64,000 nucleotides of DNA. It comes from Streptomyces sp. NRRL S-350. Lineage in GTDB: Bacteria > Actinomycetota > Actinomycetes > Streptomycetales > Streptomycetaceae. This document shows, piece after piece, positions 50,122 through 58,193 of this stretch; positions within the stretch are counted from its first letter, which is position 1, and each line of letters opens with the position of its first letter. Where the stretch lies: NCBI RefSeq assembly GCF_000719705.1, contig NZ_JOHO01000005.1:160420-224419 (forward strand), given 5' to 3'. The notes beneath the pieces were generated by a model. That model did not search any database, was not told where the DNA came from, and saw only the letters and a list, made by a program, of their open reading frames with translations. The translations under genes and the position numbers were made by a program.

Positions 50122-51026
50122 AGCAAGTCCCGTTCTTCGAAGCCCAGTTGGCCGTAGGCCGCGTGGCCCGCCGGCACCAGTGCGGCGGCGGGTTCGGCGG
50201 GGGCCGACACGGCCGTCCCGCTGCGCGCGAGCCGCAGCACCGCCCGGGCGACCCGCGCCACGGCGTCCGGCACCTGCCGGAAGCTCGGGAAGTCGTTGAT
50301 GTCGACCACCACCGGCCCGTCCGGCCCGAGCAGCACGTCGACCCCGAACAGGTCGAGGCCGAACACCTCGCCGACCTGCGCCACGATGCGTGCGACGCTC
50401 CCCGGCAGCGGCACCTGCCGCTCCCGCACGCCCTGCCCGGGGTGCAGCGGGGAGGAACGTTCCGTCGCGAAGAGCTCGCCGTCGACGCAGTACACCTTGA
50501 GGTCGGTGCCGGAGTTCGGCACGTACGGCTGCGCGATCAGCAGCCCCTCCCCGGCCAGCTGCGGCCCGACCTCCAGCAGGTCATCCGGGCTGCGCACCAG
50601 CCGGACGGCCCGCCCGGAGCTGCCGTCGGCGGGCTTGACCACCAGCGGGTATTCGGCGGCCGGGATCTCCGCGAGCCGCTCCCAGCGCGCGGCGGCGTAC
50701 GTCACCGGGACGGGCAGGCCCCGAGTGCGGCCGATCACCGCCGCGAGCGCCTTGTCGCGGACGCCCCGGATCGAGCGCACGTCGTTGACCGTGGTGAGCC
50801 CGACCGCGGCGGCCGCCTCCAGCAGGGTGAGCCCCGGCCCGCCGGAGACGGTCTTGAGCACCCAGGCGTCGTGGCTGCCGGCCCGCACCGCCTCGGAGAT
50901 CGCCAGCAGCGAGTCCCCGGGGCGCAGCACGTCCACCCGGTGCCCCCACGCGGTGAGTTGACGTGCCACGTCGAGCGGCATGCCGTCGTACCGGTAGTGT
51001 TCCTCCACCAGAAAGCAGAGCCTCAT
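50118..51026 (-). CDS. ATP-grasp ligase (RimK-like), first of a tandem pair
   Basis: 302 aa. MRLCFLVEEHYRYDG begins the pre-ATP-grasp domain; the ATP-grasp domain has YPLVVKPADGSSGRAVRLV, IAQPYVPNSGTDLKVYCVDG and VVVDINDFPSF. It is paralogous to the downstream gene in layout. ATG 51026 is preceded by GGGGGAAGA; the frame remains open to 51155 but without a good start. A conserved-looking Arg/Glu-rich loop (GQGVRERQVPL) may bind substrate. Divergent from a GNAT gene. Confidence 0.85.
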   Translation of the reverse strand: MRLCFLVEEHYRYDGMPLDVARQLTAWGHRVDVLRPGDSLLAISEAVRAGSHDAWVLKTVSGGPGLTLLEAAAAVGLTTVNDVRSIRGVRDKALAAVIGRTRGLPVPVTYAAARWERLAEIPAAEYPLVVKPADGSSGRAVRLVRSPDDLLEVGPQLAGEGLLIAQPYVPNSGTDLKVYCVDGELFATERSSPLHPGQGVRERQVPLPGSVARIVAQVGEVFGLDLFGVDVLLGPDGPVVVDINDFPSFRQVPDAVARVARAVLRLARSGTAVSAPAEPAAALVPAGHAAYGQLGFEERDLL

Positions 51027-51210
51027 GGGCCTGTCTTCCCCCTTGCCTCGCCGAGTGCAGACGTCCGCCGTCCCCCTCGGCAGAGCTGTAAAGGCATCAG
51101 CATGCACGCCGTATCCGCACAAGATCGACGCGGGGCGGTAAGCGTTCGGCAACAATCGCCGCCCGGACGGTGCGAGAAACCGGTGGCGACCCGCCCGCGC
51201 CCCTGCTTGG

Positions 51211-52074
51211 ATGCACGCCGTGACTTCTGCCGATCATGCCCCGAACCGCCCCCTCCTCGACGAGATCGAGCGCTACTACGACGCCGTACCGCGCAGTGCC
51301 GCCCGCGCCGAGGACTTCGGCCCGCTGACCCTGTTCGTCCGCGAGGGGACCGGGTGGCCCTACTACGCCCGCCCGACGCTCGGCCACGACGGCCCGGCCG
51401 CCACCGCCGAGGACGTCCGCCGGGTGCTGGAGCGCCAGCGGGAGCTGGGCGCGCCGGAGGCCTTCGAGTGGGTCGCCGAGCAGAATCCCGAGCTGCGTGC
51501 GGCGGTCGAGGCGGCGGGCCTGACGGTTCACGAGCACCCGCTGCTGGTGCTGGGCCCGCAGGACGAGCCGGCCCCCACGCCCGCGCTGCCGCAGCGGGTG
51601 GAGGTGCGGGTGCTGGCCCCGGACGCGCCCGAGCTGGCCGCGGCGGTGGCCGTCCCGCACGTGGCCTTCGGCGCGCCGGGGACCGCCGTCGGCGAGGACG
51701 GCGCCGTCGAGTCCGCGCGGACCGCGGCGCGGTTGACGGCCGAGGGCGCGGTGGCGCGGGTCGCGGAGCGGATCGCCGAGGGCACCACCGTGCAGGCCGC
51801 CGCACTGGACGGCGGCGCGGTGCTGTGCGCGGGCCAGTACAACCCGGTGGGCGCGGTCGGCGAGGTGGTCGGCGTGGGCACCCTGCCCTCGGCCCGCCGC
51901 CGCGGCCTGGGCCTCGCGGTCACGGCGGCGCTGGTCGCGCACGCCCGGTCCGAAGGCATACGAACGGTCTTCCTGTCCGCCTCGGACGAGGACGTCGCCC
52001 GGATCTACCGCCGGGCCGGCTTCCGCCCGTTCGCGACGGCACTGATCGCGGAGCCCGCCTCTCCGCGCTCCTGA
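51211..52074 (+). CDS. GNAT-family N-acetyltransferase
   Basis: About 287 aa with two GNAT-like halves. The C-terminal domain carries the acetyl-CoA loop VGVGTLPSARRRGLGLAVTAAL, the R/Q-x-x-G-x-G/A element, and ends with FLSASDEDVARIYRRAGF. The N-terminal half (LLDEIERYYDAVPRSAARAEDFGPLTLFVR) is a degenerate domain. ATG 51211 or GTG 51220 could be the start; neither has a strong ribosome-binding site. Divergent from the ATP-grasp pair; acceptor unknown. Confidence 0.85.
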   Translation: MHAVTSADHAPNRPLLDEIERYYDAVPRSAARAEDFGPLTLFVREGTGWPYYARPTLGHDGPAATAEDVRRVLERQRELGAPEAFEWVAEQNPELRAAVEAAGLTVHEHPLLVLGPQDEPAPTPALPQRVEVRVLAPDAPELAAAVAVPHVAFGAPGTAVGEDGAVESARTAARLTAEGAVARVAERIAEGTTVQAAALDGGAVLCAGQYNPVGAVGEVVGVGTLPSARRRGLGLAVTAALVAHARSEGIRTVFLSASDEDVARIYRRAGFRPFATALIAEPASPRS

Positions 52075-52156
52075 CCGCGGGCCGCCTCTCCGCGGTCCCG
52101 ACCGGACAGGGCACCCCCGCGCGCCCGCCCGCGGGCTCCGCGCTCCCACGCCCCGG

Positions 52157-52215
52157 CGGGCGCGGCGGAGACGGCAGGGACAGCGGGGGCAGCGGGCGCG
52201 GCGGAGACGGCAGGG
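52157..52215. repeat. 23-bp direct repeat, two copies 36 bp apart
   Basis: An identical 23-bp sequence beginning CGGGCGCGGCGGAG occurs at 52157-52179 and 52193-52215 in the gap between the GNAT gene and the convergent toxin gene. The surrounding sequence is a purine-rich GGCAGC-type simple repeat. Confidence 0.8.
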
Positions 52216-52240
52216 GCAGCAGGGGCGGCGGGAGCGGCGG

Positions 52241-52669
52241 TCACTCGTCGTCCTCGTCCTCGTCGTCCGCCCCGCTGACGCCCTCCCCCTCGGCCTCGTC
52301 CACCACCCACGCCGCCAGCCGTTCGGCGACCCCGGACACCCCGAGCCGCCCTTCGCGGATGGCCCGGGAGAGGCTGCGCACCTCGCGGGCGGTGGTGGCG
52401 ACGGTGCAGCCGCTGGCGACGAGGTAGGCGTAGGCGACGGCGGTCGCGAAGAGTTCGTTGGTCTTCTCCAGGGCCGGCACCCGGATCAGCTGGTGCATCA
52501 GCGCGGCGGCGCGGTCCTGGGGTTCGGGGTAGACGGCGATGTCGAATATCTCGGCCTGGTGCCGGGTGACGGCCGCGAGCAGTGAGCCGTAGTCGGTGAC
52601 CTGCGGGTCACCGGGCGTGTACTGCTCGGCGGTCATGAGCAGCCACGAGAGGTCGACCTCCAGTTTCAA
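52241..52669 (-). CDS. toxin component, Doc/Fic-family-like (no Fic core motif)
   Basis: 142 aa. DLSWLLMTAEQYTPGDPQVTDYGSLLAAVTRHQAEIF, then PALEKTNELFATAVAYAYLVASG, is the pattern of Streptomyces proteins annotated as Fic/Doc-type toxin components. The catalytic HPFxxGN motif is not present in recognisable form. The last 25 residues are very acidic (DDEDEDDE). The ATG overlaps the antitoxin stop (ATGA). Toxicity and mechanism are inferred from family and context only. Confidence 0.75.
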   Translation of the reverse strand: MKLEVDLSWLLMTAEQYTPGDPQVTDYGSLLAAVTRHQAEIFDIAVYPEPQDRAAALMHQLIRVPALEKTNELFATAVAYAYLVASGCTVATTAREVRSLSRAIREGRLGVSGVAERLAAWVVDEAEGEGVSGADDEDEDDE

Positions 52670-52902
52670 CGGCGCACGTCCTGGAGGTCGCCCGGCTCCC
52701 CGAACTCGGCGAGGAACGCCGACTCGTACTCCTTCATGAACTGCGCGGCCGCGTCGACGAAGGCCCGACCGGACTCGCCCATGTCCTGTTGGACCAGGCG
52801 CTCGATGTACTGGTTCATGCTGATCCCCTGCTGCTCCGCCCGTTCCCGGGCTATCTCCGCGGTCGTGGCGTCCACGCGGACGTTCAGCTGCTTCTTGGCC
52901 AT
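52666..52902 (-). CDS. ribbon-helix-helix antitoxin
   Basis: 78 aa. KQLNVRVDATTAEIARERAEQQGISMNQYIERLVQQ is a ribbon-helix-helix DNA-binding domain of the Arc/HicB-antitoxin type. The remaining C-terminal helix (FVDAAAQFMKEYESAFLAEFG) would contact the toxin. ATG 52902 was chosen; a GAAGGGT lies unusually close, so translation may be leaderless or start at TTG 52911. Palindromic GCTAGC sites lie immediately upstream, fitting autoregulation. Confidence 0.82.
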   Translation of the reverse strand: MAKKQLNVRVDATTAEIARERAEQQGISMNQYIERLVQQDMGESGRAFVDAAAQFMKEYESAFLAEFGEPGDLQDVRR

Positions 52903-52911
52903 ACCCTTCAA

Positions 52912-52933
52912 GCTAGCGCCGAAGTGCTAGCAC
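52912..52933 (-). promoter_or_regulatory. candidate autoregulatory operator of the RHH/Doc-like pair
   Basis: Two GCTAGC hexamers (52912-52917 and 52926-52931) 14 bp apart centre to centre; the distal one sits in the 10-bp palindrome GTGCTAGCAC (52924-52933). The site lies 10-31 bp upstream of the antitoxin start. Paired short palindromes are typical RHH-antitoxin operators. Confidence 0.6.
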
Positions 52934-53183
52934 AACAAGGGCGCACGCACACCGCCCGCACACCTGCCGCACGCCCCCACGCAACCTCCCAGTCACCCGG
53001 CTCCACCCGAAGCCCGCCCACGACGCCCTCGGCCGCCCCTCCGTCACCGCCCCGGGGCCGCCCACCCCCCATACCCGTCCACCGCCGCCCCACCCCCAGC
53101 GGGACGAGCGAGACTTGAAGAGTCCTTCACCATCCTGGACTCTGAACTCCCCTGAGCGGCACCGAGCGGCGTGGAGGCCGGCT

Positions 53184-53381
53184 ATGACAGCCATGTTCGA
53201 CCAGGAGCTGCGCGAGCAGCTCACGCAGGCCCGGCAGGACCTCGCGGCGGCGCGGGCCGACGGGGACGCCGACGGCGTCCAGGCGTACGAGGGCCGGATC
53301 GCCTCACTCCTCCGGCTCGCCTCCCAGCACGGCATCGTCCTCCCCCACAGCGTCGACGAGGAGGAGCACAACGAGCCCTGA
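53184..53381 (+). CDS. small helical hypothetical protein
   Basis: 65-aa protein with a coiled-coil-like segment (MFDQELREQLTQARQDLAAARADGDADGVQAYEGRIASLLRL broken into two helices) and the tail HGIVLPHSVDEEEHNEP. ATG 53184 has GGAGG 8 nt upstream; ATG 53193 is also possible. Similar small proteins occur widely in Streptomyces. Function unknown. Confidence 0.75.
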   Translation: MTAMFDQELREQLTQARQDLAAARADGDADGVQAYEGRIASLLRLASQHGIVLPHSVDEEEHNEP

Positions 53382-53401
53382 TCCGGCGGGCCCGCAACGC
53401 C

Positions 53402-53439
53402 CAGGAGGCGGTACCCGCCGCAGCGGGTACCGCCTCCTG
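53402..53439. terminator. bidirectional terminator
   Basis: A 17-bp perfect stem (CAGGAGGCGGTACCCGC with its complement) and a CGCA loop, between the small plus-strand gene and the convergent RNA methyltransferase gene. Confidence 0.85.
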
Positions 53440-53459
53440 CTTCGGACCGGCCGAAGGGA

Positions 53460-55205
53460 TCACTCCCCGGCCGGCTCCAGGATCGCCACACACTCGAAGT
53501 GGTGCGTCATCGGGAACAGGTCGAACGCCCGCAGCGACACCGGCCGGTAGCCGCCCTCGCGGAAGAACTTCAGGTCCCGGGCGAGCGCCGCCGGGTCGCA
53601 GGCCACGTACGCGATCCGGCGCGCCTCCAGGCCGACCAGGTGCGCGACGGTCTCCCGCCCGGCGCCCGAGCGCGGCGGGTCCAGGACGATCAGGTCGGTG
53701 GCGGTGATGCCGGTGCGCGGCAGCAGCGTCTCGACCCGGTCGCACTCGATCCGCACGTTGTCCAGCGCCGCCAGGTTGTGCCGGGCATCGACCACGGCCT
53801 GCTTGGCGGACTCGATGCCGAGCACCGCGCCGTCCTCGCCGACCCGGTCGGCCAGCGCGCCCGCGAACAGGCCGACGCCGCAGTACAGGTCGAGCGCGTT
53901 CTCGCCCCACTGCGGGTCCAGGCCGTCCAGCACGGCGTCGACGAGGGTGTCCGGCGCCTCCGGGTGGATCTGCCAGAAGCCGCCGTTGCTGACCCGCCAG
54001 GTCCGCCCGGCCGCCCGCTCGCGCACGAAGCTGCGCCCGTGCACCCGGTGCACGTCGCCCTGCTCGTCCACCCGGGCGATCGACACCGGCTTGTCCAGCT
54101 CGACCAGCGGCAGCTGGGCGCCGGGCCGCGGGGTCAGCACCACCTGGCGGTCCGAGGAGCCGGCCGCGGCGTACACCTCGACCGAGGCGATGCCCGGCCA
54201 GTCCCGGGCCTCGATGCCCAGCTCGGTGACGCCCTCCGCGGCGATCAGGCAGCGGTCCACCGGCTGCACGTCGTGCGAACGGTGCTTGCGCAGGCCGACC
54301 TTCCCGGTCTCCGGGTCCACCGCGTACTGGACCCGGGTGCGCCAGGCCGGCACCTGCCCGGCCGGGAGCTTGCCGCCGACCGGCTCGACGCTGCCGTCCC
54401 AGCCCGCCTCCTCCGGGGTGAGCCCGGCCAGCTTGGCCAGCTGCTCGGTCAGCACCGCCGCCTTGAGCTTGCGCTGCCCGCCGGGGGTGACGTGCTGCCA
54501 GTCGCAGCCGCCGCACTTGCCCGGGCCGGCGAACGGGCAGGGCGCCTCGATCCGCTCCTTGGCGGGCTCCAGCACCTCCACCGCGTCGGCCCGCAGGAAC
54601 CTCGAGGTGGAGGTGCCCTCGGTCACCAGCGCGACGACCTTCTCGCCGGGCAGCGCGTGCCGCACGAACAGCACCCGCCCCTCGTGGCGGGCCACGCAGT
54701 GCCCGCCGCCGTGCGCGACCGGGCCGACCTCGACCTCGTACCGCTGTCCGGCCAGCGGCTCGCCGGACGGCGTTTCGGGCCGCGGCGTGCGGACGGCGGC
54801 GGTGCGCAGCGCCTTGGGCGGCCGCACCGCCTGCTTGCGCGGCGCCTTCCGGGCGCCACCGGTAGCACCCTGGGAATCCTTCCCGGAGTTCTTCCCACCA
54901 CCGACACCGGCACCAGCACCGGCACCGGCGCCCGCGCCCTTGCCCGAGCCCTTGCCGGCACCCTTCCCCGCGCCCTTGGCGTCCTTCCCGGCCGCGCCCC
55001 GGTTCGGCTGGGGGCGCTCCGACGGCTCCTGCTCCCCCGGGACGATCGGCGCGGTGCGCGCGGTGAGGCCGTCGCGGTCGGTGGCCTCCGGACGGGACGG
55101 TCGGCCCCAGCGCGGCCGGGACACCTGCCCGGGCTGGGAGCCTCCCCGGCGGGAGCCCTTGCCGGAGGAGGAGCCCGAGGAGCGGGGCGGAGTGTTGCGG
55201 GTCAC
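53460..55205 (-). CDS. TRAM-domain class I RNA m5U methyltransferase (RumA/TrmA-like)
   Basis: 581 aa. The first ~150 residues are disordered and basic, with Gly/Lys/Ala repeats (GKGAGKGSGKGAGAG). A TRAM domain follows (YEVEVGPVAHGGGHCVARHEGRVLFVRHALPGE), then an iron-sulfur-type cysteine cluster (PCPFAGPGKCGGCDW), the SAM-binding LDLYCGVGLFAGAL, and the catalytic YVACDPAALARD. Such enzymes methylate uridine C5 in rRNA or tRNA. GTG 55205 overlaps the stop of the upstream permease gene (GTGA), so expression is linked to potassium or amino-acid transport. Confidence 0.92.
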   Translation of the reverse strand: MTRNTPPRSSGSSSGKGSRRGGSQPGQVSRPRWGRPSRPEATDRDGLTARTAPIVPGEQEPSERPQPNRGAAGKDAKGAGKGAGKGSGKGAGAGAGAGAGVGGGKNSGKDSQGATGGARKAPRKQAVRPPKALRTAAVRTPRPETPSGEPLAGQRYEVEVGPVAHGGGHCVARHEGRVLFVRHALPGEKVVALVTEGTSTSRFLRADAVEVLEPAKERIEAPCPFAGPGKCGGCDWQHVTPGGQRKLKAAVLTEQLAKLAGLTPEEAGWDGSVEPVGGKLPAGQVPAWRTRVQYAVDPETGKVGLRKHRSHDVQPVDRCLIAAEGVTELGIEARDWPGIASVEVYAAAGSSDRQVVLTPRPGAQLPLVELDKPVSIARVDEQGDVHRVHGRSFVRERAAGRTWRVSNGGFWQIHPEAPDTLVDAVLDGLDPQWGENALDLYCGVGLFAGALADRVGEDGAVLGIESAKQAVVDARHNLAALDNVRIECDRVETLLPRTGITATDLIVLDPPRSGAGRETVAHLVGLEARRIAYVACDPAALARDLKFFREGGYRPVSLRAFDLFPMTHHFECVAILEPAGE

Positions 55206-57277
55206 GAAGAGGCGTCCTTGCTGCGGTCGGAGGCGGCACCGGCGCTCGCGCCGGTGGAGTCGGAATCCTTCGACTGTACGGCCTTCGGCGCCCGCGGATC
55301 GCCACGCCGGACGGCACCCGGCGCCGACCAGGCCTTCTGCGGCTTGCGCCGCTCCGAGGACTCCAGCTGCCACGGCACCGAGGTGACCATCACCCCGGGC
55401 TTGAACAGCAGCCGGCCCTTGAGCCGCAGGGCGCTCTGGTTGTGCAGCAGGTGCTCGTACCAGTGGCCGACCACGTACTCGGGGATGTAGACCGAGACCA
55501 CGTCGCGCGGGCTGTTGCGGCGCAGGTTCTTCACGTAGTCGAGGACCGGCCCGGTGACCTCGCGGAAAGGCGAGTCCAGCACCTTGAGCGGCACCTCGAT
55601 GCCGCGTTCGTCCCACTCCTGCCGCAGCCCCGCCGTGTCGGCCGGGTCGACGTTGACCGTGACCGCCTCCAGGGTGTGGGCGCGGGCCAGCCTGGCGTAC
55701 GCGAGGGCGCGCAGCGCCGGCTTGTGCAGCTTGGAGACCAGCACGATGGCGTGCACCCGGGTGGGCAGCGCCACGTCGTCCGGCTCCTCGGCGGCGGTGA
55801 GCTCCTCGGAGATCCGGTCGTAGTGGCGGCGGATGCCCTTCATCATCACGAACAGCACGACCATCGCCGCGATCGCGATCCAGGCGTGGCTGATCTTGGT
55901 GACCAGGACGACGATCAGCACGGCCATGGTCATCACCAGGCCGAAGGTGTTGATCGCCCGGCTGCGCTGCATGTGGCGGCGCTTGGCCGGGTCGGTCTCG
56001 GTGCGCAGCAGCCGGGTCCAGTGCCGGATCATGCCGGACTGGCTCATGTTGAAGGACACGAAGACGCCGACGATGTAGAGCTGGATCAGCCGGTTGGGGT
56101 CGGCGTCGAAGGCGATGACGAACAGGATCGCGGCGATCGCCAGCAGGATGATGCCGTTGGAGAAGGCCAGCCGGTCGCCGCGGGTGTGCAGCTGCCGAGG
56201 CAGGTAGCGGTCCTGCGCCAGGATCGAGCCGAGCACCGGGAAGCCGTTGAAGGCGGTGTTCGCGGCGAGCACCAGGATCAGGCCGGTGACGGCGGCGACG
56301 AAGTAGAAGCCGGGCGTGAAGTTGTTGAAGACTGCTTCGCTGATCTGGGCCAGCGCGGTCTTCTGGTGGTAGCCGGAGGAGGCACCGCCCAGCTGCTCGG
56401 CCGGGTTCTCGGCCATCTGGACGCCGGTGAGGCGGGCCAGCCAGATGATGCCCATGAACATCACGACGGCGATGCTCGCCATCATCAGCAGCGTGGTGGC
56501 GGCGTTCTTGCTCTTGGGCTTGCGGAAGGCCGGCACGCCGTTGGAGATCGCCTCCACGCCGGTGAGCGCGGCACAGCCGGAGGAGAAGGACTTCAGCAGC
56601 AGGAAGACCATCGCGAAGCCCGCCAGCGAACCGTTGCCGGGCGTGGGCATGAGGTGGAAGCCGGAGCTCTCGGCGGGCATGTCCTGGCCCAGCACGAAGT
56701 GCCGGAAGACCCCGTAGCCGACCATCCCGATCACGCCGACCATGAAGGCGTAGGTGGGGACGGAGAAGGCGGTCCCGGACTCGCGCACACCGCGCAGGTT
56801 CATGCCCATCAGCAGGACGACCACGATCACCGACAGGGTCAGTTCGTGGCCGCGTAGCGAGGGGACGGCGGAGACGACGTTGGCGACGCCCGAGGTGGTC
56901 GACACGGCCACGGTGAGCACGTAGTCGACCATCAGGGCGCTCGCCACCACCAGGCCCGAGTTGGGCCCGTGGTTGACGGTCGCGACCTCGTAGTCACCGC
57001 CACCGCTCGGATAGGCGTGCACGTTCTGCCGGTACGAGGCGACGACGGCGAGCATGACGATCGCGACGACGAGGCCGATCTGCCAGGAGAAGTGGATCGC
57101 CGAGGTACCCGCGACCGAGAGCGTGAGCAGGATTTCCTCGGGGGCATACGCGACCGAGGAGAGCGCGTCCGAGGCGAACACGGGCAGCGCGATCCGCTTC
57201 GGGAGCAGCGTTTCGCCCAGCTTGTCGCTGCGCAGCGCGCGCCCGATCAGGATGCGTTTCGGAAGGTCTTTCGGCAT
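55202..57277 (-). CDS. APC-superfamily transporter, KimA-like (probable K+ uptake)
   Basis: About 691 aa. Twelve membrane helices starting ALPVFASDALSSVAYAPEEILL, with the conserved YPSGGGDYEVA, then a long C-terminal cytoplasmic domain (VHAIVLVSKLHKPALRALAYARLARAHTLEAVTVNVDP...) that resembles the USP-like domain of KimA-type K+/H+ symporters. The family is annotated as amino-acid permease, but the length, this tail and the divergent trkA pair point to potassium. ATG 57277 was used; GTG 57283 and TTG 57313 are alternatives. The Ser/Ala/Asp-rich C-terminus overlaps the methyltransferase start. Confidence 0.86.
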   Translation of the reverse strand: MPKDLPKRILIGRALRSDKLGETLLPKRIALPVFASDALSSVAYAPEEILLTLSVAGTSAIHFSWQIGLVVAIVMLAVVASYRQNVHAYPSGGGDYEVATVNHGPNSGLVVASALMVDYVLTVAVSTTSGVANVVSAVPSLRGHELTLSVIVVVLLMGMNLRGVRESGTAFSVPTYAFMVGVIGMVGYGVFRHFVLGQDMPAESSGFHLMPTPGNGSLAGFAMVFLLLKSFSSGCAALTGVEAISNGVPAFRKPKSKNAATTLLMMASIAVVMFMGIIWLARLTGVQMAENPAEQLGGASSGYHQKTALAQISEAVFNNFTPGFYFVAAVTGLILVLAANTAFNGFPVLGSILAQDRYLPRQLHTRGDRLAFSNGIILLAIAAILFVIAFDADPNRLIQLYIVGVFVSFNMSQSGMIRHWTRLLRTETDPAKRRHMQRSRAINTFGLVMTMAVLIVVLVTKISHAWIAIAAMVVLFVMMKGIRRHYDRISEELTAAEEPDDVALPTRVHAIVLVSKLHKPALRALAYARLARAHTLEAVTVNVDPADTAGLRQEWDERGIEVPLKVLDSPFREVTGPVLDYVKNLRRNSPRDVVSVYIPEYVVGHWYEHLLHNQSALRLKGRLLFKPGVMVTSVPWQLESSERRKPQKAWSAPGAVRRGDPRAPKAVQSKDSDSTGASAGAASDRSKDASS

Positions 57278-57524
57278 AGGCACGGTAAGGAATCGTAGGG
57301 GCTTCCCGGACAAGGCTCCGCCGTTTGTCCCCCCCTTCGTCGCGACTGCGTTCTATGGACCGGCTAGCGTGTCGCATACGAGTCGGCGGGCAACACTCGG
57401 ATTGCGGGGTGTTGCCGGGGCCGGCGCCCCACGAGAACGCTCGTCCCGGACAGCCGGGCCGGAAAGGGAGATGAACGGTGTTTGCGCAGGTCAGTGCCCC
57501 AACGGAACGGGTGAGGTAGCGCCG

Positions 57525-58193
57525 GTGCACATCGTCATCATGGGCTGCGGCCGCGTGGGCTCCGCCCTCGCGAGAGCCCTGGAGAAACAGGGCCACTCGG
57601 TCGCCGTCGTCGACCAGGACCCGACCGCGTTCCGCCGGCTGGGCGCGGGGTTCAACGGGCGCCGGGTGACCGGCGTCGGCTTCGACCAGGACACCCTGCG
57701 CGAGGCGGGCATCGAGGAGGCCGGCGCCTTCGCCGCGGTCTCCAGCGGCGACAACTCCAACATCATCGCCGCACGGGTGGCCCGGGAGAACTTCGGCGTC
57801 GAGAACGTCGCGGCCCGGATCTACGACCCCCGCCGCGCCGAGGTCTACCAGCGCCTGGGCATCCCCACCGTGGCGACGGTCCGCTGGACGGCCGACCAGA
57901 TGCTGCGCCGGCTGCTGCCGAGCGGCGCCGAGCCGCTGTGGCAGGACCCGAGCGGCGGCGTGCAGCTGGCCGAGGTCGCGTACGACCCCAGCTGGGTGGG
58001 CCACCGGATCGGTGCGCTGGAGGAGGCCTCCGGCACCCGGGTGGCGTTCGTCACCCGACTCGGCGAGGGCGTCCTGCCCACGCCGCAGATGGTGGTGCAG
58101 GAAGGCGACCTGGTGCACGTGATGCTGCGCCGGGCCGACCTGACGGCCGTCGAGGCCGCGTTCGCGCAGGGGCCGAAGGAGGAGGGTCACTGA
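57525..58193 (+). CDS. trkA: TrkA-family potassium uptake regulatory protein (RCK), first copy
   Basis: 222 aa. RCK_N Rossmann domain with HIVIMGCGRVGSALARAL and VAVVDQDP, then an RCK_C (TrkA_C) domain from about 135. It would bind nucleotide and gate a potassium transporter. GTG 57525 is preferred because GAGG lies about 9 nt upstream; an in-frame ATG at 57471 would add 18 residues. A 13-codon ORF with a good ribosome-binding site (57478-57519) ends 5 nt before the start. Its last base overlaps the next trkA start. Confidence 0.92.
   Translation: MHIVIMGCGRVGSALARALEKQGHSVAVVDQDPTAFRRLGAGFNGRRVTGVGFDQDTLREAGIEEAGAFAAVSSGDNSNIIAARVARENFGVENVAARIYDPRRAEVYQRLGIPTVATVRWTADQMLRRLLPSGAEPLWQDPSGGVQLAEVAYDPSWVGHRIGALEEASGTRVAFVTRLGEGVLPTPQMVVQEGDLVHVMLRRADLTAVEAAFAQGPKEEGH

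Noticed and set aside
57278..57524. c-di-AMP (ydaO) riboswitch upstream of the KimA-like or trkA gene
   Set aside because: No conserved ydaO helices or GC-rich core pattern could be recognised in the 247-bp region.
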